Shown: positions 48,879 to 56,807 of the stretch, in pieces
How the letters are laid out: each line of letters starts with the position of its first letter
Numbering within the stretch: position 1 is the first letter of the stretch
Source of the DNA: a virus
IMG/VR virus record: IMGVR_UViG_3300037245_000940
Span: 1-57,686 of that record
Length of the DNA: 57,686 nucleotides
Strand: one strand, 5' to 3'
Notes under the pieces: model-generated
The model's input: the letters and a program-made list of their open reading frames with translations, nothing else
The model's database searches: none
Told to the model about the DNA's origin: nothing
Translations under genes and position numbers: made by a program

Positions 48879-50369
48879 ATGAGCACTGAAACTGAAAAAG
48901 TATTAAAAGAGACGGCTGAAACTATTGAAAAATTAGTTAAGGCTGTTGCTGATAGAGATGAAACCATGAAAGCTAATGGTGAAGCTACTACTGAGCAGGG
49001 TACATTAATAGCTAAATTAAGTACTAAGATAAAAGAGCTTGAAGGAACTTCGCTTGAAGAAACTAAAAAACTTCTAGAACGCTTAGAAAACATGGAAAAG
49101 AAAGTTAACAATCCTCTTTTACATGCAGGTGTAAAAGACTTTACTAGTGCAGGCGATCAGTTTATTAATAGCGATGACTATAAGAACATGCTAGACGCTA
49201 ACGGTAACGCTAAAATGTTCGTGTCGAACAAAGTTTTAGTTAAGGGCTTGTTCGATAATGTACGAAGGAAACAAGTTACATCCGATCCTACTAGTGCCGG
49301 TGCGTTGATTGTTCCTTTCCGCGATCCTGACATTATCACTGCACCTAAGCGCCAAATGGTTGTTCGTGATTTGCTTGGTAGTGGAAATACTACAAGTCCT
49401 ACTATTCAGTATGTGCAGCAAACAGGGTATGCACCGTTATATGCTACCTTGGACGGTGTCCACGCTGGTGGTACTAAAACATTAACACTGTTGTTAGATA
49501 CTACACACACTGGTAATGCTGGTTTCTATGCTGGTTTAGTATTTAATGTCAACGGTGAAGACCACGAAATTGATACTGTAAGCACTGATGGAGTCACTGT
49601 TACGCTTAAAAACTATGGGTTGCAATCTGAAGCTCCTGATGGTGCAGAAGTTGTAGCTAATTACTTTACAGCTACTGTTGAAACGAAACTTAAACCCCGT
49701 GCCAACATTAAGTTTGTCTTAAAGGAAATCACAGCTAAAACATTAGCTACTTGGTTGCCTGCTGCTAAGCAAATATTAAACGATGCGCCTAGACTTGCTG
49801 GTATGATTAACGATGAATTATCGTTCGCATTAATGCAGGTAGAAGAACAGCAAATGCTGTACGGCGATGGCTTAGGTGAAAACCTTTTAGGCTTGTTTAG
49901 CGATCCTTTATCTCAAAGTTACTTATGGTCTAGCGGTACGTTTGGCGATACTAAAATCGATGCTATTAGACGCTCAATGAACCTTACACGTTTAGCTGAA
50001 TACATGGCTACTGGTATCGTATTACATCCGACCGACTGGACTGATATCCAGTTAACAAAAGGCTCCGATGAACATTACATTTGGATAAATGTTAATACCG
50101 GCGGTGTTCCTCAGTTATGGCAATTGCCGGTGGTTGATACTACTGCTGTAGCAGTTGGCCAAGCTGGTGTAGGTGCATTCAAGTTGGCAGCTAAGGTTTA
50201 TGACCTTCAACAGAAGACCATTGAAGTAGGTACTCAACATGCTGATTACTTCACTCGTAACATGGTTGCTATCTTAGCAGAAGAGCGAATTGCAATGCAA
50301 AATAGTCGCCCAGAAGCTTTTGTTAATGTAACATTTGATAGTGCACCTGTTGATCCAGATGCAGCTTAA
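48879..50369 (+). CDS. Major capsid protein, HK97 fold
   Basis: 496 residues with AAGGAG before ATG. Residues ~1-90 are a coiled-coil delta domain likely cut off by the protease. TSAGALIVPFRDPDIITAPKRQMVVRDLL and NDELSFALMQVEEQQMLYGDG match HK97-type capsids. Residues ~190-270 (TKTLTLLLDTTHTGNAGFYAG...FNVNGEDHEIDTVSTDGVTVTL) look like an inserted beta domain absent from plain HK97 capsids and likely exposed on the capsid surface. Confidence 0.9.
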   Translation: MSTETEKVLKETAETIEKLVKAVADRDETMKANGEATTEQGTLIAKLSTKIKELEGTSLEETKKLLERLENMEKKVNNPLLHAGVKDFTSAGDQFINSDDYKNMLDANGNAKMFVSNKVLVKGLFDNVRRKQVTSDPTSAGALIVPFRDPDIITAPKRQMVVRDLLGSGNTTSPTIQYVQQTGYAPLYATLDGVHAGGTKTLTLLLDTTHTGNAGFYAGLVFNVNGEDHEIDTVSTDGVTVTLKNYGLQSEAPDGAEVVANYFTATVETKLKPRANIKFVLKEITAKTLATWLPAAKQILNDAPRLAGMINDELSFALMQVEEQQMLYGDGLGENLLGLFSDPLSQSYLWSSGTFGDTKIDAIRRSMNLTRLAEYMATGIVLHPTDWTDIQLTKGSDEHYIWINVNTGGVPQLWQLPVVDTTAVAVGQAGVGAFKLAAKVYDLQQKTIEVGTQHADYFTRNMVAILAEERIAMQNSRPEAFVNVTFDSAPVDPDAA

Positions 50370-50391
50370 AACTAAATCCTGAATAAATAAC

Positions 50392-50423
50392 GGTAGCACA
50401 TACATTGATTTGTATGTGCTACC
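50392..50423 (+). terminator. 13-bp hairpin after the capsid gene
   Basis: GGTAGCACATACA (50392-50404), loop TTGATT, complement at 50411-50423. No U-run follows, so it may protect the abundant capsid mRNA or act as a partial terminator. Confidence 0.6.
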
Positions 50424-50445
50424 AATTATCTAGTTAGGGTAAACA

Positions 50446-50853
50446 ATGACCACTGCAATACAAGACAGATTAGATATTAGCGTTTCTGATGCTGAAAGTT
50501 GGATGAATATTCCTGTGCAATCAGGTGGTCAACTCACTAAGCTAGAATTAATAATATCAGGATCGAAGCAAATCTCTGATGAATACTGTAACAATCCTTT
50601 TGAAGATGCTGATGGTGTAGAGTTAGATATTCCAGACGCTGTTAAGATAGGCGTTCTACAAGTCATAACAGATACCTGGAATAGTAGTGGAACTGCATCG
50701 ACCTTATTAGGCAAGATTAAAAAACAAAAAGCTGATGATTTAGAAGAAGAGTACGCGCAAGAAAGCATTGCAGATACATTAAAGGTAACCTCTATCAGTG
50801 TTATGGCTCAACATTATCTCATTCAATATAGACTAATTCCAGGTGGTGCATAA
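50446..50853 (+). CDS. Head-tail connector (gp6-like)
   Basis: 135 residues. IQDRLDISVSDAESWMNIP, then EYCNNPFED and DIPDAVKIGVLQVITDTW, give the helical pattern of gp6/gp15-type adaptors that extend the portal. Position right after the capsid fits. Confidence 0.7.
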   Translation: MTTAIQDRLDISVSDAESWMNIPVQSGGQLTKLELIISGSKQISDEYCNNPFEDADGVELDIPDAVKIGVLQVITDTWNSSGTASTLLGKIKKQKADDLEEEYAQESIADTLKVTSISVMAQHYLIQYRLIPGGA

Positions 50854-52457
50854 TGACAGTATTAAAATGGGATAATGAATTTTATTTCTTAGGTAAGGGG
50901 ACGTTTGTACCTACTCCTGGAGCAGAGCCAGCAGCTATAAATGATAGAATATTCTTAGCTAACTCAGAAGCAGAACAAATATTAATTGATGGCAAACAAG
51001 GTGATATCTGTCTAAGGGAAGATTTATCTTTATCATTTAAGCTATCTAACGATGATGCTTCTATCTTTGCTAATTGGGATGAATTGATATCTTCTGGTTT
51101 TGATGGATATAATGACAATGATGCAAGAGCGGCTATTGGAGATATATTTGGTGCTGATGGTAAGGCTGACAAAGACATTAATCTTGACGAAAATGATTTA
51201 GCAAATATTGAATGTGCTAAGTTCAATACAAGTCCAGGAGCAGTTTCAGATATTGAAGGTACGATGTGCTGGGATCCAACAGATAAGACTCTGAATATTA
51301 TTCCTGGTATTGCAGGTGTTAAGAATCAAGTAGGTCAAGAAAATTGGATACTTGTAAATAATAGAACAGGCGACAAGACAAATGGACAAGTTGTTTATAT
51401 TGATGGTTCGCAGGGTAACCGTGTAACGATTGACCTTGCCGATGCTTCAAGCCATTCAATTGCCAAAGGTACAATAGCAGTTCTTACTCAAAATATTGAT
51501 GATCTTCAGGAGGGGTTTGCTACTTCTTTTGGCCTTGTTAGAAACATTAATACTAATGGTCTTATTGAAGGGGCACCTGTTTACTTATCAGATACGGTTC
51601 CAGGTGCTTTTCAACAAACTCCCCCTGATTCACCAAATGATACAGTTCAAATTGGAATAGTAGCAAGAGCGCATTCTGATGAAGGTATACTATTTGTAAG
51701 TGTAGTAGTAAATCCTATTTTAAATGAAATCAACGATGTAAAAATAACAAATATACAAGACTTGGATTTATTGCAATGGGATAATGCTGCTGGATATTGG
51801 AAAAATATCACAGGGATTACTGCTTATGGTGAATTTAAAATAGCTGAAAATACTAATGCTACAGTTATTCGTGGCACTAATCAATGGCAAGCGATAACAA
51901 CCAATGTAGTAACAGGTTTATTGAGTGTGTTTTCATATGATTCAGGTGGTATTGGTACAGTCTCATCTATAGCCGATGTAGGTGGTGGAATAGTCTCTGT
52001 AACTGCAGGTGCAGCACACGGTCTTGCACCAGATGATATTATAACCATAAATGGTACAACTAACTATAATGAAATTTATAAAGTCCTATCTACTCCATCG
52101 GCAGATGTGTTTACAGTTACATCAGCATACGTAAGCGATCAATCGGGATTTTGGCAACAGGGATCAACATTAACTGTATTATCCGGTGGTGAAGGCGTTT
52201 ATAAGGGAACATGGGCTTCATCTGGAATCTCTGAAATCAATGCACACGTTTTCGACTTTACACCTGTAGTTAATACAGTAATAGCAACAGCAGCAACAGC
52301 AAGAAGAAAGTTTAGCGTTGCAGATTTTGGATCATTTAGCGGTACAGAGTTAGTTAACTTATCAGTTGGTGATAAGATAACGTTTGCTGTGAGAAACATA
52401 ACAGCTACTAACGATGTTACAATTAGGACTTTAGATTTGAATCTGCACAGGATGTAA
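50853..52457 (+). CDS. Putative head or neck fibre/decoration protein
   Basis: 534 residues, beta-rich. Residues ~170-290 (ILVNNRTGDKTNGQVVYIDGSQGNRVTI...AVLTQNIDDLQEGFATSFGLVRNINTNGLIEGAPVYLSDTVPG...VQIGIVARAHSDEGILFVSV) match a domain recurrent in phage fibres and decoration proteins. Its location between two head-tail connectors suggests a fibre at the neck or capsid rather than at the baseplate. Confidence 0.6.
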   Translation: MTVLKWDNEFYFLGKGTFVPTPGAEPAAINDRIFLANSEAEQILIDGKQGDICLREDLSLSFKLSNDDASIFANWDELISSGFDGYNDNDARAAIGDIFGADGKADKDINLDENDLANIECAKFNTSPGAVSDIEGTMCWDPTDKTLNIIPGIAGVKNQVGQENWILVNNRTGDKTNGQVVYIDGSQGNRVTIDLADASSHSIAKGTIAVLTQNIDDLQEGFATSFGLVRNINTNGLIEGAPVYLSDTVPGAFQQTPPDSPNDTVQIGIVARAHSDEGILFVSVVVNPILNEINDVKITNIQDLDLLQWDNAAGYWKNITGITAYGEFKIAENTNATVIRGTNQWQAITTNVVTGLLSVFSYDSGGIGTVSSIADVGGGIVSVTAGAAHGLAPDDIITINGTTNYNEIYKVLSTPSADVFTVTSAYVSDQSGFWQQGSTLTVLSGGEGVYKGTWASSGISEINAHVFDFTPVVNTVIATAATARRKFSVADFGSFSGTELVNLSVGDKITFAVRNITATNDVTIRTLDLNLHRM

Positions 52458-52458
52458 T

Positions 52459-52908
52459 GTGTCTACTATAGAAAAAACAAATGATTACATAAAAATAATA
52501 GAAGCAGCAGAAGACTTGGATGGTTCTAGTATTGAAGTTGGAATATTCGGTGGTAAGAATAAGATAACTAAAAAGAGTATAGCTTTTTATATGATGATGA
52601 GCGAAATAGGAACAAAAGAAATACCAGAAAGGTCGTTTATGAGATCTACTATAGACGAAAACGAAATTAAATATGATGAACTGATAGAAAAGCAAATAAA
52701 TAGAATAGTTGATTGGAAACAGATTGCAAGTGGTTTGCTAATTACATTAGCACTTCAAATTGAGGGTGACGTTAAAAATAAAATAACATCATTAAGAATA
52801 CCTCCTAATGCTCCTAGTACAATAGAACAGAAGGGTTCTTCTAATCCGCTAATAGATACAGGTGCAGGTAGAAACGCAGTAACGCACAAGATTGATTTTA
52901 AAGCATGA
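52459..52908 (+). CDS. Head-tail joining / neck protein (HK97 gp10-like)
   Basis: 149 residues, GTG start. SSIEVGIFGG...AFYMMMSEIGTKEIPERSFMRSTIDENE is the family pattern of G-F-x-G, then E-x-G-T and PERSFMR. It probably completes the tail or seals the connector. Confidence 0.72.
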   Translation: MSTIEKTNDYIKIIEAAEDLDGSSIEVGIFGGKNKITKKSIAFYMMMSEIGTKEIPERSFMRSTIDENEIKYDELIEKQINRIVDWKQIASGLLITLALQIEGDVKNKITSLRIPPNAPSTIEQKGSSNPLIDTGAGRNAVTHKIDFKA

Positions 52909-53270
52909 GCGCACTGTCAATAATAACAAGGTTCGGAAAAACGCGAACAGTCAAACGCGCTATATTACCTGTTGTAATAACTAGAGGCATTACTCAACCT
53001 ATCTTAAGATCAGATGTTGATTTCTTTTGCGTAGTAGTACCGATGACAGGTAAGAAGCTTGATACATTGCCTGAAGGCATGAGAGACAAAGACACAATAA
53101 AGATAATGTCAATAGAGCAATTAGTAACAGGTGATAGAGAAACTAACACACCACCAGACCAGATTATTTATAATAGTAAAACATACTTAATCACCATGAC
53201 AGCAACACTAGACGCTGATATACTTGACCATTATGTATATATAGCACAGGTTGAACAAGATGCCGTTTAA
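52905..53270 (+). CDS. Putative stopper/adaptor protein
   Basis: 121 residues, beta-rich (FFCVVVPMTGKKLDTLPEGMRDKDTIKIM; QIIYNSKTYLITMTATLDADILDHYVYI). Position and size match stopper-type connectors. Overlaps both neighbours. Confidence 0.58.
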   Translation: MSALSIITRFGKTRTVKRAILPVVITRGITQPILRSDVDFFCVVVPMTGKKLDTLPEGMRDKDTIKIMSIEQLVTGDRETNTPPDQIIYNSKTYLITMTATLDADILDHYVYIAQVEQDAV

Positions 53271-54060
53271 TAAAGAAGAATTTAAAGAAGACTTTTATGA
53301 TGCTATTTTTTATATTGTGCATTATAAGAAAGCAACAGATTATAAAATAATATGGGCGTCTGAAAATACAAATGATAACACAATGAAACCGACCGGTGAA
53401 CATATATTATTATCAATAATATCAGGCCCATCGGGAGTTGGTCGAGGTGAGTTTATACCACCACCTACAAAAGATAGTGAACAAACGGACATAGTAGGTG
53501 TAAAAAATCTTACTGTAAGCATGAAGGTTTTCTATGATAACTATTCTGATATAGTTGATAAGATTAAGCTAGGTCAAGAATTACCTAACTACCTTGCATT
53601 GTTACATAGAAAGAAGAATACACTATTCACAATAGATACGCTAGCTGTAGGTTTTGAATATGTAGTAACGATCCAAGGTAATCCATTTAAGTACACAGCA
53701 TTAGCGGCAGACACAAAGCAAGATGTGGCAGATAATCTATCGATATTAATATCCGAAGCTACATTTTATAAGTTCACAATAGAAAATGGGGTAGACTCTT
53801 TTAATGTTCTGTCTTCAAATGATTATACATACAGTAGCAGTAATAATATAATAGATAATTTATCTCAAAGATATGTTGACATTTCGATTCGGCGTATGCT
53901 AGACTTGACGGACAGTTCAGCTGTTGTGGAAAGTAGTACACAAAGAAGCGGAATTATTGACTTTCAGATAAGTACGACCACAAGGTTGCATGATGTAATA
54001 GAACATTACATAGAGCACGTAACTATGAATTATAATGGAAAAGAAATAGAAGTTTCTTAG
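53260..54060 (+). CDS. Neck/tail terminator protein
   Basis: 266 residues from ATG 53260 inside the previous gene's end. GEHILLSIISGPSGVGRGEF near residue 45 looks like the terminator family of sheathed phages. Residues ~125-190 (FEYVVTIQGNPFKYTALAADTKQDVADNLSILI) carry a small domain also present in the sheath and J proteins. Caps the tail tube and sheath. Confidence 0.65.
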   Translation: MPFNKEEFKEDFYDAIFYIVHYKKATDYKIIWASENTNDNTMKPTGEHILLSIISGPSGVGRGEFIPPPTKDSEQTDIVGVKNLTVSMKVFYDNYSDIVDKIKLGQELPNYLALLHRKKNTLFTIDTLAVGFEYVVTIQGNPFKYTALAADTKQDVADNLSILISEATFYKFTIENGVDSFNVLSSNDYTYSSSNNIIDNLSQRYVDISIRRMLDLTDSSAVVESSTQRSGIIDFQISTTTRLHDVIEHYIEHVTMNYNGKEIEVS

Positions 54061-54073
54061 TAGGAGATAAAGT

Positions 54074-55690
54074 ATGTCTGATGATATTAATGATATCGTT
54101 GAAGTTCAAATAACATTAAGTGGAAGTGGCGTCAGTCAGGCTGGTTTTGGTACTATGCTTGAAGTTGGTATTACTAACTCAATTGATGACTTACTTAGTT
54201 TTTATTCTAGTCCTACTGGAATGTTAGATGCAGGTTTTACTACAGACGAACCATTGTATAAATCTGCTGTTAAGTATTTCTTACAGAAACCTAAACCTAA
54301 TCTAATTGCAGTTGGTAATATTCAGTTAAACACTGTTGCATTCTTTATCGATAGTGTATTAGCAAATGAGACTTACACTGCTACAGTAGACGGTGTTGAC
54401 TTTGAATACGAATCAATCTATGCAAGTTTATCTGAAATAGTTATTGGATTGTCTACAGAGATAGATAACGCTACAGGGTATAGCTCTGTTTATGATGTAG
54501 CCAACGGTATCATCTTGGTCATCAAGGACGGTTCTGCTAGCTATGTAACTTTGCAGCTTGATTCTAAAATGTCAGCTTCAAGTTTCTTTAGCAGGGTTTC
54601 AGTAGATGCTTCTGTAGCTGGTCTTTATTCTTTGGATATTAACAGTGAAACATTCGAATATTTAAACGTAGCAAGTACAGTTGATGAGATAGCCACTGCA
54701 TTATCTGATGACATTAATACAAGTACTACTGATATATTTGTTTCGTTTACAGTAGACAGCGTTATCGTTATAGTTGGACTTCCATCTACTTCTTATTTTG
54801 AAGTATCAACAGACTCTGATGATATGACGATTGCAGAATTGTATGATAATACAGAAATCATTACAGGACTATTAGAAGAGTCTGACGCTTGGTACGGGTT
54901 TATGAGTACATTGAAAGACATAGACCAAGTAGAAACATGGGCAGCATGGGCAGAAGTTAATGACACTAGGTTACTTGGTTATAGATCAAGTGATACTGAT
55001 ATCATTAATACACTTCCTGCTAATGATACATCTACTGTTCCTGCAATATTAAAGACACTAGGATATAGCAATGTATTCGGTATTTATCATAGCATAGATG
55101 ATGGCGGCGCTGATGACGAATATATAACTGCTGCATTGTTCGGAGCAAGATTAACGTTTGATCTTGATAACAACACTCATCCTAATTGGATGTTTGCACA
55201 GTTAATCGGAATTACACCGGATAAGCTTACTACACAACAAAGGCTTAATGCCTGCGGCTCTAAGGAAGCGCCTACTAGTGGTAAAAATATTAACGTGTTT
55301 ACTAGAACAAAAGGTGCAAACTTCATTAAACGAGGTATGTGTGCAAGTGGTGTATATATTGATACTACAGTTGGTAAGCATTGGTTTGTAGCACGATTGC
55401 AAGAAGAAGATTTATCATTAGATTTAGCTAACCCTGGTATTCCGTTTGATGATGGCGGGTTATTGCAACATGCTAATGTCCTTAAAGCTAGAATTTTAAA
55501 ATCAATGGATGTACAGTTTGCTACTAAGGATTATGTAACCTACGGTGAAAAAGGTTATTTCTTAGAATATGGCAAACGAGAAGATTACAGTGCTGCGCAA
55601 ATAACAAACAGGCTAGCTAATAAGTATGACTTCGAATTTGCCTTAGCAGGTAAAATTAACGGTACAGTCTTCAAGGGTACAGCAGTATAA
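54074..55690 (+). CDS. Tail sheath protein, DUF3383-like
   Basis: 538 residues. QAGFGTMLEVGITN start, C-terminal ARLTFDLDNNTHPNWMFAQLIGITPDKLTTQQRLNACGSKEA and GANFIKRGMCASGVYIDTTVGKHW match DUF3383 sheath proteins. Two copies of a ~40-residue beta insertion (residues ~96-135 and ~172-212) resemble domains in the J and terminator proteins. The sheath contracts during infection. Confidence 0.85.
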   Translation: MSDDINDIVEVQITLSGSGVSQAGFGTMLEVGITNSIDDLLSFYSSPTGMLDAGFTTDEPLYKSAVKYFLQKPKPNLIAVGNIQLNTVAFFIDSVLANETYTATVDGVDFEYESIYASLSEIVIGLSTEIDNATGYSSVYDVANGIILVIKDGSASYVTLQLDSKMSASSFFSRVSVDASVAGLYSLDINSETFEYLNVASTVDEIATALSDDINTSTTDIFVSFTVDSVIVIVGLPSTSYFEVSTDSDDMTIAELYDNTEIITGLLEESDAWYGFMSTLKDIDQVETWAAWAEVNDTRLLGYRSSDTDIINTLPANDTSTVPAILKTLGYSNVFGIYHSIDDGGADDEYITAALFGARLTFDLDNNTHPNWMFAQLIGITPDKLTTQQRLNACGSKEAPTSGKNINVFTRTKGANFIKRGMCASGVYIDTTVGKHWFVARLQEEDLSLDLANPGIPFDDGGLLQHANVLKARILKSMDVQFATKDYVTYGEKGYFLEYGKREDYSAAQITNRLANKYDFEFALAGKINGTVFKGTAV

Positions 55691-55705
55691 TAAGGAGCAA
55701 TTAAG

Positions 55706-56137
55706 ATGCCTACGTTTGCAATGTCAAAACTGATAACAACTATCGGACCATTAACACTTAAAGGTGAGGCTCCTGGTGATGGCGTTATAGCTATCGCACG
55801 TAATCAGGATATATGGAACTATGCTAAGGGATCAACAGGCGAAGATTCTAGATCAGAGATAGGTGATAAGTCTGGTACTGCTTTTCTTAAGCTATTACGT
55901 GCATCGAGGTTTAATGCTGAATTATCTGCTTTAATATTGGCTGATGAAACAACTAAGATAGGCATTTTTCCGTTTTTCATAGAAGACTTATTAGGTTTTG
56001 ATAAACATGGCGGTATAGATTGCTCTTTCAAAGGGTACCCCAAAGATGGTGCTTATGGTGAAGGTGCAGACAATCAGTTAACGTATGAAATATATATACC
56101 TAACTACGATTTATTCTTCGGGGGTAATAGCTCCTAA
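55706..56137 (+). CDS. Tail tube protein, DUF3277-like
   Basis: 143 residues. ITTIGPLTLKGEAPGDGVIAIARNQDIWNYAKGSTGEDSRSEIGDKSGTAFLKLLRAS is the family pattern. AAGGAG ribosome binding site. Forms the inner tube under the sheath. Confidence 0.85.
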   Translation: MPTFAMSKLITTIGPLTLKGEAPGDGVIAIARNQDIWNYAKGSTGEDSRSEIGDKSGTAFLKLLRASRFNAELSALILADETTKIGIFPFFIEDLLGFDKHGGIDCSFKGYPKDGAYGEGADNQLTYEIYIPNYDLFFGGNSS

Positions 56138-56592
56138 TGAGAAAAGAAAAGAAGAAAGGCTTCACAATTGGACAGACTACTTTTGAAGTTACTATCACTG
56201 ATATGGGCGCAGAAGATGCGCTTATAACAGGGCAACCTATATTAGAAATAATAGGCGATAATTTCCACAAGATAATGGAAAAAGAAGAAGTAGTAGCTAT
56301 TGCAGAAATGTTAGCTGAATTAGCTAAGAAGATGGTATTAGTTAAGCTGTACAAAGAGTTATTACAAAACAGTCTTTGCGTGGTTGACGGTAAAACAATT
56401 ATATTTGATGATACTGACAAGAGCGGTGATTATCATTTTAATAACTTTTTTAGTGGTTTAAAACTTGAGCTATTATCAGGGATAGCTGTTTTTATTGTTA
56501 AGGAGAACTTTATCCCTTTTTTCGTAGGTCTAAAGAATCAGATAGTAAGCCAGATTCCGAAAAAAGACGAGGAATCTGGGCAGCAGAAATAA
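56137..56592 (+). CDS. Tail assembly chaperone (short product)
   Basis: 151 residues starting on the tube stop (TAATG). Between tube and tape measure this is the normal place for the tail assembly chaperone. GFTIGQTTFEVTITDMGAEDALITGQPIL is reminiscent of such proteins. The reading frame continues by a likely -1 shift at 56560-56565. Confidence 0.75.
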   Translation: MRKEKKKGFTIGQTTFEVTITDMGAEDALITGQPILEIIGDNFHKIMEKEEVVAIAEMLAELAKKMVLVKLYKELLQNSLCVVDGKTIIFDDTDKSGDYHFNNFFSGLKLELLSGIAVFIVKENFIPFFVGLKNQIVSQIPKKDEESGQQK

Positions 56593-56807
56593 CTGATACA
56601 TTCGAGCTAGCTAAACTTAACAATTCTTTAGACGTCAAAATTCCAGAAACATTAAAAGATAAATGGATAATTTGGTCCATATGGCTAACCGGCAAAGAAA
56701 CTTTATATGACCTTTGCAATAAGTGGACATTGACAGACTTAATAGACGCCAATGATGCCCTATTATTACAGTCTATAGCACAGGATAGAAGTCATGCCAA
56801 TAGTTAG
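56560..56807 (+). CDS. Frameshift extension of the tail assembly chaperone
   Basis: In the -1 frame after the six-A run (56560-56565, in CCG-AAA-AAA-GAC) an open frame of 80 codons runs to TAG at 56805-56807. It has no early start codon, so it can only be made as an extension of the gene above, as in many tailed phages. It reads ITDTFELAKLNNSLDV and IIWSIWLTGKETLYD, and overlaps the tape-measure start at 56794 by 14 bases. Confidence 0.72.
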
